A DNA stretch of 64,000 nucleotides. Source: an uncultured Bacteriovoracaceae bacterium. Its GTDB lineage: Bacteria > Bdellovibrionota > Bacteriovoracia > Bacteriovoracales > Bacteriovoracaceae. Below, in pieces: positions 53,696 through 61,439 of the stretch. Position 1 is the stretch's first letter; every line of letters starts with the position of its first letter. A program made the translations under genes and the position numbers. The notes beneath the pieces were generated by a model. It was not told the DNA's origin and ran no database searches. It was given only the letters and a program-made list of their open reading frames with translations. The DNA is taken from contig CATLOT010000001.1 of assembly GCA_950054155.1 (NCBI GenBank), positions 62,001 to 126,000 on the forward strand, read 5' to 3'.

Positions 53696-54148
53696 ATGCT
53701 TACTTTAAATAACTTAAAAAGCCCAAAGGGCGCACACCGTAACATCAAAAGAATTGGCCGTGGACAAGGTTCTGGTCAAGGTACTCAAGCTGGTAAAGGT
53801 CATAAAGGCCAAAAAGCTCGTGCTGGTGGTGGTGTTAGAACTGGTTTTGAAGGTGGCGCTATGCCACTTTATATGAGATTACCTAAGAAAGGTTTCTCTA
53901 ACGCACCATTCAAGACTGTTTACGCTGAAGTTTCACTTGCTCAGATCGATGCAAAATTTGACGGTGGGGAAGTAACTAAAGCAGCTCTTATTGAGAAAGG
54001 TCTCATTAAGGGTGCAAATAAGCAGCTTCCAGTTAAAATTTTAGCAAATGGGGAGCTTACAAAGAAGCTTACTTTTGTTAGCATAAGCAAGTTTTCTAAA
54101 TCTGCCCGTGAAGCTATCGAAAAGCTCGGTGGAGAGATTAAGGAATAA
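53696..54148 (+). CDS. rplO: 50S ribosomal protein uL15
   Basis: The 150-residue product has the basic Gly-rich N-tail KGAHRNIKRIGRGQGSGQGTQAGKGHKGQKARAGGGVRTGFEGGAMPLYMRLPKKGF and a Lys/Leu-rich core. This tail penetrates 23S rRNA. GAGAGGA SD, 15 bases after rpmD. Confidence 0.97.
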   Translation: MLTLNNLKSPKGAHRNIKRIGRGQGSGQGTQAGKGHKGQKARAGGGVRTGFEGGAMPLYMRLPKKGFSNAPFKTVYAEVSLAQIDAKFDGGEVTKAALIEKGLIKGANKQLPVKILANGELTKKLTFVSISKFSKSAREAIEKLGGEIKE

Positions 54149-54172
54149 TCTGCTACAAAAGGACCCAGAAAG

Positions 54173-55483
54173 ATGTCATCCGCTCAAGGAAAGATTGAAG
54201 AGCTAAAGAAAAAAATCTTCTTTACCCTTTTATTACTTTTTGTATATCGAATGGCAGCCCAAATACCTGTTCCAGGTGTTAATGGTGCTGCTGTTCAGTC
54301 TTATTTCGCTGAGTCGGGTGGTGGGATCTTTGATCTTATCAATACCTTCTCTGGTGGTGCATTCAAACGATTCTCAATTCTCGCATTGGGAATCATGCCT
54401 TATATTACAACATCAATTATCTTTAGCCTGCTAGGTGAAGTTATTCCTCAGCTTGCTGAGCTCCAAGAAGATGCTGATGGACATAAGAAAATTCAAAAAT
54501 GGACTCGTTATGCGACGGTACTTCTTTGCTGTGTGCAAGGTTATGGTATGGCCGCTGTATTTGAGACCTTCAAGAGCCAGGGTGGAGTTCCTGTAATTCC
54601 AGACCCAGGGATGCTCTTTAGACTAACAGCAATGATTACTCTTGCAGGTGGGACCATGTTCCTCCTTTGGCTAGGGGAGAGAATTACTGAGTTTGGTTTA
54701 GAAAATGGTGTCTCGTTGATTATCTTTGCAGGTATTGCTGTTGAGTTACCAACAGAGATCTTTCAAAAGCTCACACTTTTTAGAAATGGCGAATTAAGTG
54801 GCTTTAGCCTTCTCCTTTTCTTTGTTGTGATTGCTGTAGCCTTCTATGTCGTTACTTTTATTGAAAGAGCATTTAGAGGCATTCCAGTTCAATATGCTAA
54901 AAAAGTTGTTCACAATCGTGTTTATGGTGGGACTCAAACTCTACCAATGAGAGTTGATACTGGTGGTGTAATGCCAGCCATCCTTGCCTCTTCGTTACTT
55001 GCTGCACCAGCTACTTTTGCTAGTTTTGTTCCTGCTGAGTCTTGGGTAAAGCCTTATGTTGATCAAATCCAGCAATCACTCTATCCTGGACAGCTACTAT
55101 TCAATGTCCTTTTTGGTCTTCTCATTGTTTATATGGCTTACTTCTATGCGCCAATCCAGTTTAAGACCAAGAAAGTCTCAGAAATGCTACAGAAGAATAA
55201 TGCTTTTATTCCTGGATATCGCCCAGGGAAGCAGACGAAAGAATACTTAGACTATCTTCTCAATAGGCTAACGTTTTTTGGGTCAATTTTTCTTGTTGTA
55301 ATCTGTATTACCCCTACATTGATAAGCGGTGCACAGACGAGATTTGGTGGAACAGCGATGCTTATCCTTGTTTCTGTCTCGATTAGGGTAATGATGAACA
55401 TTCAGTCATTTATGTATGCCGATAAGTATGAAACCTCTTACAAGTCTAAGGGGAAATACAAAGGCGCTAATAGAAGGTTCTAA
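54173..55483 (+). CDS. secY: SecY, preprotein translocase channel
   Basis: The 436-residue inner-membrane channel has ten predicted helices. The N-terminus KKIFFTLLLLFVYRMAAQIPVPGV, the plug/helix 2 FSGGAFKRFSILALGIMPYITTSII and the C5 loop with the SRP/SecA-contacting R-x-x-Q-Y-A-K-K (RGIPVQYAKKVV) are present, as are the TM7 PMRVDTGGVMPAILASSLL and C-terminal FIPGYRPGKQT. Complements secE at 28456. Confidence 0.98.
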   Translation: MSSAQGKIEELKKKIFFTLLLLFVYRMAAQIPVPGVNGAAVQSYFAESGGGIFDLINTFSGGAFKRFSILALGIMPYITTSIIFSLLGEVIPQLAELQEDADGHKKIQKWTRYATVLLCCVQGYGMAAVFETFKSQGGVPVIPDPGMLFRLTAMITLAGGTMFLLWLGERITEFGLENGVSLIIFAGIAVELPTEIFQKLTLFRNGELSGFSLLLFFVVIAVAFYVVTFIERAFRGIPVQYAKKVVHNRVYGGTQTLPMRVDTGGVMPAILASSLLAAPATFASFVPAESWVKPYVDQIQQSLYPGQLLFNVLFGLLIVYMAYFYAPIQFKTKKVSEMLQKNNAFIPGYRPGKQTKEYLDYLLNRLTFFGSIFLVVICITPTLISGAQTRFGGTAMLILVSVSIRVMMNIQSFMYADKYETSYKSKGKYKGANRRF

Positions 55484-55486
55484 AGT

Positions 55487-56122
55487 ATGAAACCACAGCT
55501 TATTCTTTTAGGTGCTCCTGGCTCGGGAAAAGGTACACAAGCTTCACGCCTAGTAAGTGAGCTTGGTTACAACCATATCTCGACAGGTGAACTCCTAAGA
55601 AAAGAAATTAAGTCCGGATCTGAGCTTGGTCAACGAGTTCAGGGGATTATGGACGCTGGTAAGTTAGTGGATGACAATACTGTCCTAGAACTCCTCAATG
55701 CTAACTGTGATTTAAGCTCGAATGCTTATATCTTTGATGGATTTCCTCGTAATGGGGAGCAGTCAAAGCTACTAGATGAAGTCGTTATTAAAGAGGCGTC
55801 AAGCAAAGCTGTTTACTTTGAGATTGACCTTGATATGTTAGCAGCAAGGCTAACAAATAGAAGAACTTGCTCAGGTTGTGGAGAGATTTACAACCTATTG
55901 AGCAAAGCCCCTAAAACAGAGGGCGTATGTGATCTTTGTGGTTCTTCCTTAACGCAAAGAAAAGATGACAATGAAGAGACTGTTAAAACACGTCTTCAAG
56001 TTTTTAAGGAAACAATTGAGCCCGTTTTGGCGCACTATGAGAGCACTGGTCGCTTGGCCAGAGTAGATGCCTCTCAGGCACCAGATGAGGTTTTTAAGGC
56101 TCTTAGAGCTATTACAGAATAA
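55487..56122 (+). CDS. adk: Adenylate kinase with zinc-binding LID
   Basis: Adk makes two ADP from ATP and AMP. The 211-residue product has the P-loop GAPGSGKGTQA, NMP-binding ISTGELLRKEIKSGSELG and DGFPRNGEQ. The LID contains four Cys as C-x2-C-x16-C-x2-C (RTCSGCGEIYN...GVCDLCGSSL), the zinc form found in Gram-positives and many others but not in E. coli. Three bases after secY. Confidence 0.98.
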   Translation: MKPQLILLGAPGSGKGTQASRLVSELGYNHISTGELLRKEIKSGSELGQRVQGIMDAGKLVDDNTVLELLNANCDLSSNAYIFDGFPRNGEQSKLLDEVVIKEASSKAVYFEIDLDMLAARLTNRRTCSGCGEIYNLLSKAPKTEGVCDLCGSSLTQRKDDNEETVKTRLQVFKETIEPVLAHYESTGRLARVDASQAPDEVFKALRAITE

Positions 56123-56157
56123 TTTTGTAACTATTTATATTACTTTTGTCGTCGGGC

Positions 56158-56186
56158 TTGCATAAAGGTGTATAACCGTATATATA
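56158..56186 (+). promoter_or_regulatory. Candidate promoter before infA
   Basis: TTGCAT (56158-56163), 17 bases, TATATA (56181-56186), in the 95-base gap after adk. It would give infA-rpmJ-rpsM-rpsK-rpoA-rplQ an independent transcript. Confidence 0.45.
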
Positions 56187-56217
56187 GGCTAGACGCGAAA
56201 AAGGGCTATTGTATTCT

Positions 56218-56442
56218 ATGGCAGATAAAGAAGTCATCGAAGTAGAGGGTGAAGTAACTGAACTTCTGCCCAATACTAAGTTTAAAGTGAAACTCCCAAA
56301 TGGGCACAGTGTAATTGCGCACATTAGTGGGAAGATGAGAATGCACTTTATTAAAATTTTGCCTGGGGACAAAGTTCTCGTTGAAATATCTAAGTATGAC
56401 CTTACTAAAGGTCGCATTACTTACCGTAGTAAAGGTAGATAG
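56218..56442 (+). CDS. infA: Translation initiation factor IF-1
   Basis: IF-1 blocks the A site during initiation. The 74-residue OB-fold protein has [70 protein letters not shown] 56218 is used; an in-frame TTG nine bases earlier lies too near the AAGGG. The SD is distant (12 bases). Confidence 0.97.
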   Translation: MADKEVIEVEGEVTELLPNTKFKVKLPNGHSVIAHISGKMRMHFIKILPGDKVLVEISKYDLTKGRITYRSKGR

Positions 56443-56463
56443 CGGAAAGCAAAGGAAGTTGAA

Positions 56464-56580
56464 ATGAAAGTACGAGCTTCGGTTAAGCAAATTTGTAAAG
56501 ACTGCAAAATCGTTAAAAGAAAAGGCGTTTTGCGTGTTGTATGTAAGAAGAACCCTAAACACAAACAAAAACAAGGTTAA
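56464..56580 (+). CDS. rpmJ: 50S ribosomal protein bL36 (zinc form)
   Basis: A 38-residue basic protein, [21 protein letters not shown] followed by [17 protein letters not shown]. The ligands C-x2-C-x12-C-x5-H (Cys11, Cys14, Cys27, His33) form the zinc ribbon of the Cys-plus type. It is in the standard position after infA. The SD is GGAAG. Confidence 0.96.
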   Translation: MKVRASVKQICKDCKIVKRKGVLRVVCKKNPKHKQKQG

Positions 56581-56603
56581 TCCCTTAAAATAGGAGTGTA
56601 GCT

Positions 56604-56987
56604 ATGGCTAGAATTCTTGGTGTTGATATTCCTAGAAATAAGGTTATGAGAGTTGCCTTAAGATACTTATACGGCGTTGGACCATCTGTCGCCCTAGAAG
56701 TTCTTGAGAAAGCTGGCGTTGATGCCAACAAAAGCTCGAATGATCTTACTGAAGAAGAAGTTCAAACCATTCGTAAAATTTTAGAAGAAGATTTCACCGT
56801 TGAAGGTGACCTTCGTAGAGAAATTGGTCTTAATATCAAAAGATTGAAAGACCTTGGTTGCTACAGAGGAATCCGTCACAGAAGAAGTTTACCACTTAGA
56901 GGACAGAGAACGCACACTAACGCTAGAACGCGTAAGGGTCCTGCTGTTTCAATTGCTGGTAAGAAATCTATTAAGTCGTTGAAGTAA
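56604..56987 (+). CDS. rpsM: 30S ribosomal protein uS13
   Basis: The 127-residue product has [68 protein letters not shown]. It contacts the P-site tRNA through its basic tail. AGGAG SD. Confidence 0.98.
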   Translation: MARILGVDIPRNKVMRVALRYLYGVGPSVALEVLEKAGVDANKSSNDLTEEEVQTIRKILEEDFTVEGDLRREIGLNIKRLKDLGCYRGIRHRRSLPLRGQRTHTNARTRKGPAVSIAGKKSIKSLK

Positions 56988-57001
56988 GGTAGGAGCTGAA
57001 A

Positions 57002-57388
57002 ATGGTTAAGAAAACTGCTTCGAAGAAGAAGGTAAAAAAGAATATTTCGTCTGGTATTTGTTATATTCAGGCGTCATTTAATAATACAATCGTAACTTTT
57101 ACGGATACTCAAGGTAATGCTTTAGCGTGGGCCAGTGCTGGTCAGCTAGGCTTTAGAGGATCTAAAAAGTCTACTCCATTTGCTGCTCAGTCTGCGTCTA
57201 TGGATGCTGCTAAGAAAGCTATGGAACATGGTTTGCAAACTGTTGAAGTTCGTGTGAAAGGTCCTGGTGCGGGACGTGAAAATGCTATCCGTGCTCTCGT
57301 TCAAGCTGGTTTGAAAATTACAGCTGTTGCCGACAAGTCGCCAATCCCTCATAATGGATGTCGTGCACCGAAAAGAAGAAGAGTATAA
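57002..57388 (+). CDS. rpsK: 30S ribosomal protein uS11
   Basis: The 128-residue product has [48 protein letters not shown] and the C-terminal [19 protein letters not shown]. In many bacteria rpsD follows; here only 30 bases separate it from rpoA. Confidence 0.98.
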   Translation: MVKKTASKKKVKKNISSGICYIQASFNNTIVTFTDTQGNALAWASAGQLGFRGSKKSTPFAAQSASMDAAKKAMEHGLQTVEVRVKGPGAGRENAIRALVQAGLKITAVADKSPIPHNGCRAPKRRRV

Positions 57389-57418
57389 GTAATTTAAGTT
57401 TCACAGGAGACTAACAGA

Positions 57419-58444
57419 ATGGATACATTTGTAGAAAAAAACTGGACTAATATGATTAGACCAGTAGCCCTAGAGAGTGATGCAGATGCTAGTAACACAA
57501 GCTATGGAAAGTTTGTTGCTCGTCCTCTTGAAAGAGGTTACGGACAAACTCTAGGCAACTCTTTAAGAAGAGTTCTCTTGTCTTCACTTCAGGGTGCAGG
57601 TATCGCTGCTATCCGTATCGAAGGTGTTGACCACGAGTTTGGTACAATTAATAACGTAAAAGAAGAAGTATCTGAAATTATCCTTAACCTTAAAGAAGTA
57701 GCTTTTAAGCTTAAGGGTAAAGAAGATGTTGTAATGGTTCTTGAGAAAACTGGAGAAGGTCCGGTTAAGGCTGGAGACATTACAGAAAGTTCAAGTGTAG
57801 AGGTTCTTAACCCCGATCACGTAATTTGTAACATCTCTTCTGGTGGTAGCATCAGAATGGAAATTAAAGTTGCTCGTGGTAAAGGTTATGTAACAGCTCT
57901 AGACAACAAAGAAGAATTTGATCTTCCTGTTGGCTGGATCTACCTTGATACACTTTTCTCACCAGTTCATCGTGTGAATTATACTGTTACCAACTCACGT
58001 GTTGGTAAGCGTACTGACTACGATAAACTGACTCTTGAAGTTTGGACTAACAGTGGAATTGACCCTACGGATGCTGTTGCTTACTCAGCAAAAATCCTTA
58101 GAGACCAATTAGCAGTTTTCCTTAACTTCGAAGATGAGGATGAAGCAGTTAGAGTTGAGACTACTCAGACTACAACTCAGCAATCTCCTGCAAACAACTT
58201 CTTGCTCAAGCCAGTTAGCGAGCTAGAATTGTCTGTAAGAAGTGCAAACTGCCTGCAAAATGCAAATATTAAGTATATATATGAGCTTGTTTCCAAGACT
58301 GAAGGTGAAATGCTTAGAACCAAGAACTTTGGTCGTAAGTCACTAAATGAGATTAAGGAAATCTTATCTCAAATGGGTCTTGGACTCGGAATGAAAGTTG
58401 ATAGCATCATGAAAGAGATGCAAGAAAAGAAGGACGCTGAATAA
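57419..58444 (+). CDS. rpoA: RNA polymerase alpha subunit
   Basis: The 341-residue product has the N-terminal dimerisation domain ([43 protein letters not shown]). The linker is acidic and Thr/Gln rich. The alpha-CTD ([52 protein letters not shown]) carries the UP-element contacts R-x-x-N-C-L. Complete and standard length. Confidence 0.98.
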   Translation: MDTFVEKNWTNMIRPVALESDADASNTSYGKFVARPLERGYGQTLGNSLRRVLLSSLQGAGIAAIRIEGVDHEFGTINNVKEEVSEIILNLKEVAFKLKGKEDVVMVLEKTGEGPVKAGDITESSSVEVLNPDHVICNISSGGSIRMEIKVARGKGYVTALDNKEEFDLPVGWIYLDTLFSPVHRVNYTVTNSRVGKRTDYDKLTLEVWTNSGIDPTDAVAYSAKILRDQLAVFLNFEDEDEAVRVETTQTTTQQSPANNFLLKPVSELELSVRSANCLQNANIKYIYELVSKTEGEMLRTKNFGRKSLNEIKEILSQMGLGLGMKVDSIMKEMQEKKDAE

Positions 58445-58468
58445 AGCTGTTGTTGTAGGAGTTCCGTC

Positions 58469-58825
58469 ATGAGACATCAAAAAAGAAAATACAGAATTGG
58501 TACTTCACCAAGCCATAGAAGATCACTTCTCAGAAATTTGGCAATTGAAGTAATTGAGCACGAAAGCATCAAAACTACTCAAACAAAGTGTAAAGCTGTT
58601 AAAGGGTATGTTGAGAAGCTCGTAACACTTGCGAAAAACGACACTGTTGCTAATCGTCGTCTTGCTTTTAGTAAGCTAAATGACAAAGCAGCTGTAAAGA
58701 AGCTTTTCGAAGAAGTAGCACCACGTTTCAAAGAGAGACCAGGTGGTTACACTCGTGTTCTTAAGCTTGCTGATGGTCGTGTTGGTGATAATGCTCAAAT
58801 GGGCCTTATTACTTTCGTTGACTAA
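58469..58825 (+). CDS. rplQ: 50S ribosomal protein bL17
   Basis: The 118-residue product has MRHQKRKYRIGTSPSHRRSLLRNLAIEVIEHESIKTTQTKCKAVKGYVEKLVTLAK and RPGGYTRVLKLADGRVGDNAQMGLITFVD. Last gene of the cluster, followed by a terminator. Confidence 0.98.
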   Translation: MRHQKRKYRIGTSPSHRRSLLRNLAIEVIEHESIKTTQTKCKAVKGYVEKLVTLAKNDTVANRRLAFSKLNDKAAVKKLFEEVAPRFKERPGGYTRVLKLADGRVGDNAQMGLITFVD

Positions 58826-58865
58826 TAATCTTAGTTAGCCGAAAGCAACAAATTGATTTACATTG

Positions 58866-58899
58866 AAAGGGCCTTTCGTATTTGCGAAGGCCCTTTTTT
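58866..58899 (+). terminator. Terminator of the S10-spc-alpha cluster
   Basis: AAAGGGCCTT (58866-58875) pairs with AAGGCCCTTT (58887-58896), loop of 11 bases, T-run to 58899. The 3' arm includes GAAGG, the only SD-like sequence before the next gene, whose ATG is at 58903. Confidence 0.92.
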
Positions 58900-58902
58900 A
58901 TT

Positions 58903-59526
58903 ATGACAACAGAATCTAAAAAACCATTTCCTCTAAGCTTCAAGTTGGGCATGATCGCTTTGATTGTGGCGTCTACACTTGCCTATTCAATAGTTGAGAA
59001 ACGAAAGATTGAAGCTTTAACTAGTGCTGAGAACCATATTATTCTTAAGTCACTACCTGACTTTGAGATTCCCTTTATTAAAAAAGAATTAGGAATTCTT
59101 AATTCTTCGAATGTTTTCGATGGTGGGTATGAAGCCGTCCTTGTTCATTTTTGGGGGACATGGTGTGCTCCTTGTGAAGCAGAGTTGCCTGAGTTTTTAG
59201 AGTTTGTTGAGTCTTTCAAAGCTCAAAAAGTGAAGGCCGTTCTATTGGCCGTTCAAGACGACGACACTAAAATAAAAAAGTTTTTGCGCCGTTTTGGTGA
59301 TTTACCAGAGAATGTTGTAGTTGTTCACGATCAACCAGGTAAATCGATGTTAACTTTTGGCACAGTTAAGGTTCCAGAGACCTATCTTTTTGCAAAGAAT
59401 GGTAAAACTTTAAACAAATACGTGGGTCCTCAGGATTGGAAGCACAATTCTTACAAAGATAGGATGAAGTTTTACCTTAGTTCACTTGGTGGTGAACAGA
59501 CTTCCTACAAAATTGAGACTCATTAA
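58903..59526 (+). CDS. Membrane-anchored thioredoxin-like protein (TlpA/ResA type)
   Basis: A 207-residue protein with one N-terminal membrane anchor (about residues 13-31) and a periplasmic thioredoxin fold. The redox motif is W-C-A-P-C at 87-91 within LVHFWGTWCAPCEAELPEF, the cis-Pro motif is VKVPETYLF, and the TlpA-type segment AVQDDDTKIKKFLRRFG is visible. Such proteins reduce periplasmic cysteines, for example in cytochrome c maturation (CcmG/ResA), but no ccm gene is adjacent and the substrate is unknown. The ATG is three bases after the terminator T-run of the ribosomal cluster; expression probably relies on read-through. Confidence 0.9.
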   Translation: MTTESKKPFPLSFKLGMIALIVASTLAYSIVEKRKIEALTSAENHIILKSLPDFEIPFIKKELGILNSSNVFDGGYEAVLVHFWGTWCAPCEAELPEFLEFVESFKAQKVKAVLLAVQDDDTKIKKFLRRFGDLPENVVVVHDQPGKSMLTFGTVKVPETYLFAKNGKTLNKYVGPQDWKHNSYKDRMKFYLSSLGGEQTSYKIETH

Positions 59527-59625
59527 AAAAATCTGACACCCTTTGCCCTCCACTTAAGCTATTGAATTTACTATCAATTCTATTGATGGTGGCAAAAAAA
59601 TTATCAAATTGTTCTAATTTCTGAC

Positions 59626-59717
59626 TCAAGACATTTAGAGTGAGTGCCGAAAAGTTTTACAGAAACTAAGAGAAGCTTTGGTTTTGTGACTAAAGTTTTA
59701 TGAATTGCTGGCTATTC
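59626..59717 (+). promoter_or_regulatory. Candidate sigma-28-type promoter elements
   Basis: In the 207-base gap before the sigma-54 activator gene, TCAAG (59626-59630) is followed after 15 bases by GCCGAAAA (59646-59653), close to the GCCGATAA minus-10 of sigma-28. A second exact TAAAGTTT (59691-59698) has, at 11 bases, GGCTATTC (59710-59717), a 4/8 match. No sigma-54 site was found. FlgM in this window shows that sigma-28 exists in this organism. Confidence 0.4.
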
Positions 59718-59733
59718 CTATGAGGAGCTCAAA

Positions 59734-61314
59734 ATGATTAACTGGAAAGAAATGAAGAACCTTCATGTGATCTCAAAACTCTCTGAGATTCTGAATAAGT
59801 GGTATGGGACTGAGTTGATTTGGGCAGATGCTCAATCGAAAATACAGAGTGGACACCTTGATAAAGGAAAGGAGTTTAAGAGTCTTTTCTTTAAAGTCCA
59901 ATTTAATATGCCTCATGGACATGAATTCATTCATCAGGATATCGAAAATATTACTGAAGAGCTTAAGGCCGGTCATGACCAGACGATAGTTTTTGAAAGT
60001 TACTTTAAGCACATAAAGGGTGTCGCTTCAAAAGTTGTTGTAGACGGCGAATACATGGGAACTGTGATTGCTTATCCTTTTATGATGGATTCTGTGACAG
60101 AAAATGAAAAAGAAGAGCTTGTTGCCCAGATGGTTGAAGCGGGTACTAGCGAAAGTGATGCAAAGTCAGCAATTGCGCATCTTAGATTCATGAATCAAAC
60201 AGATGTTGAATACCTTCCAGAGCTAAACGAGCTGGTTTCTGAGGAAATTATTGAATTTCATGAGGAGATTAGTAAGCGTGAAGAGAGAATTCAGGAACTC
60301 AATTCCGAGCTTGGCGATAAGTACCGCTATCATATGATGATTGGTAAATCTAAGAAGATGCAGCAGATTTATAATCTACTTGAAAAGGTTTCAACTTCTG
60401 AAGCATCAGTATTTATTCAAGGTGAAAATGGTACTGGTAAGGAATTAGTTGCGAAGGCGATTCATTACTATTCTCCTCGTAAGGAAAATATGTTTCTTGC
60501 CGTTAACTGTTCGGCGTTTAACGATAACTTACTCGATTCGGAGCTTTTCGGTCATATGAAAGGCGCATTTACTGGTGCCATTAAAGATAAGAAAGGGCTT
60601 TTTGAGCAAGCGAATGGTGGAACTCTGTTTCTTGATGAAATTGGAGATACATCGCTTTCGATGCAGGTAAAGCTTCTTCGTGTTCTTCAGGAAGGTACTT
60701 TTCTACCAGTTGGTGCGACAGGGCCGAAGAAGACAGATGTGAGAATTATTGCAGCAACTAACCGTGACATCAAAAAGATGATGGAGACAGGGGAGTTTAG
60801 GGAAGATCTTTATTATAGAATTAACGTCATCAACGTAAACCTTCCACCTCTAAGGGATAGAAGAGAAGATGTGCCGATTCTTATGGATCACTTTCTTAAG
60901 AAAAGATGTGATGAAGCAGGTCTTCCGATGAAATCTTTCTCTAAGAAGTGTTTAGAGAAGATGCTTGATTATCATTGGCCTGGAAATGTTCGTGAGCTCG
61001 AGAACGAGGTTGAAAGACTAGTTGTTCTTGCTGGTGACGATAAGATCATTACTCCTGATCAACTTAGCCCAAGAATTATGGAAGCCGTAGGTGGACCAAG
61101 AGGGGGAGGAAGCGTTGTTCGTGGAATCAATACCAATGGGTCTCTCAAGGCGGCTCTTGAAGAGCTTGAGGCGCTAATGATTCGTGAAGGACTTAAGAGA
61201 TGTAACTTTAATAAGTCGAAGCTTTCTAAAGAGCTTGGTATTAGCCGGGCATCTCTTATTATGAAAGTTGATAAGTATGATCTCGATAAGAGAAAGAAAG
61301 CGGCTAACGAATAA
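59734..61314 (+). CDS. Sigma-54-dependent transcriptional activator
   Basis: A bacterial enhancer-binding protein that remodels sigma-54 polymerase with ATP. Residues about 206-440 form the AAA+ domain: Walker A GENGTGKE (230-237), sigma-54-contacting GAFTGA (277-282), Walker [10 protein letters not shown] and the R-fingers region [25 protein letters not shown]. The C-terminal Fis-type helix-turn-helix is about 480-520 ([24 protein letters not shown]). The N-terminal about 160 residues are not a receiver, PAS or GAF domain that I recognise; a helical linker (165-195) connects them. GAGGAG SD before ATG 59734. Targets are unknown; it could act on flagellar, attack-phase or carboxylase genes. 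Confidence 0.93.
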   Translation: MINWKEMKNLHVISKLSEILNKWYGTELIWADAQSKIQSGHLDKGKEFKSLFFKVQFNMPHGHEFIHQDIENITEELKAGHDQTIVFESYFKHIKGVASKVVVDGEYMGTVIAYPFMMDSVTENEKEELVAQMVEAGTSESDAKSAIAHLRFMNQTDVEYLPELNELVSEEIIEFHEEISKREERIQELNSELGDKYRYHMMIGKSKKMQQIYNLLEKVSTSEASVFIQGENGTGKELVAKAIHYYSPRKENMFLAVNCSAFNDNLLDSELFGHMKGAFTGAIKDKKGLFEQANGGTLFLDEIGDTSLSMQVKLLRVLQEGTFLPVGATGPKKTDVRIIAATNRDIKKMMETGEFREDLYYRINVINVNLPPLRDRREDVPILMDHFLKKRCDEAGLPMKSFSKKCLEKMLDYHWPGNVRELENEVERLVVLAGDDKIITPDQLSPRIMEAVGGPRGGGSVVRGINTNGSLKAALEELEALMIREGLKRCNFNKSKLSKELGISRASLIMKVDKYDLDKRKKAANE

Positions 61315-61326
61315 CCGCTAAGTTGC

Positions 61327-61379
61327 AACGCACGATAAAGGTTGTAATTTAAAAGAGTTAACGCACTTAATATAACGCA
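61327..61379 (+). repeat. Three AACGCA repeats in the carboxylase leader
   Basis: AACGCA occurs at 61327-61332, 61360-61365 and 61374-61379, spaced 33 and 14 bases. This may be a regulator-binding site; three 6-mers in 53 bases could also be chance. Confidence 0.3.
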
Positions 61380-61388
61380 TAGAAATAG

Positions 61389-61439
61389 CCTCCTAAGAGT
61401 CGACAGGGTAATATGCTCGGGCTTTTAGGAGGTTTTTTT
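61389..61439 (+). terminator. Terminator hairpin whose 3' arm is the next gene's SD
   Basis: CCTCCTAAGAG (61389-61399) pairs with CTTTTAGGAGG (61422-61432), 11 pairs with one G-T, loop of 22 bases, followed by seven T (61433-61439). AGGAGG in the 3' arm is the SD of the gene starting at 61440. When formed, the hairpin can end transcription or hide the SD; when open, the SD is ideal. Confidence 0.85.
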
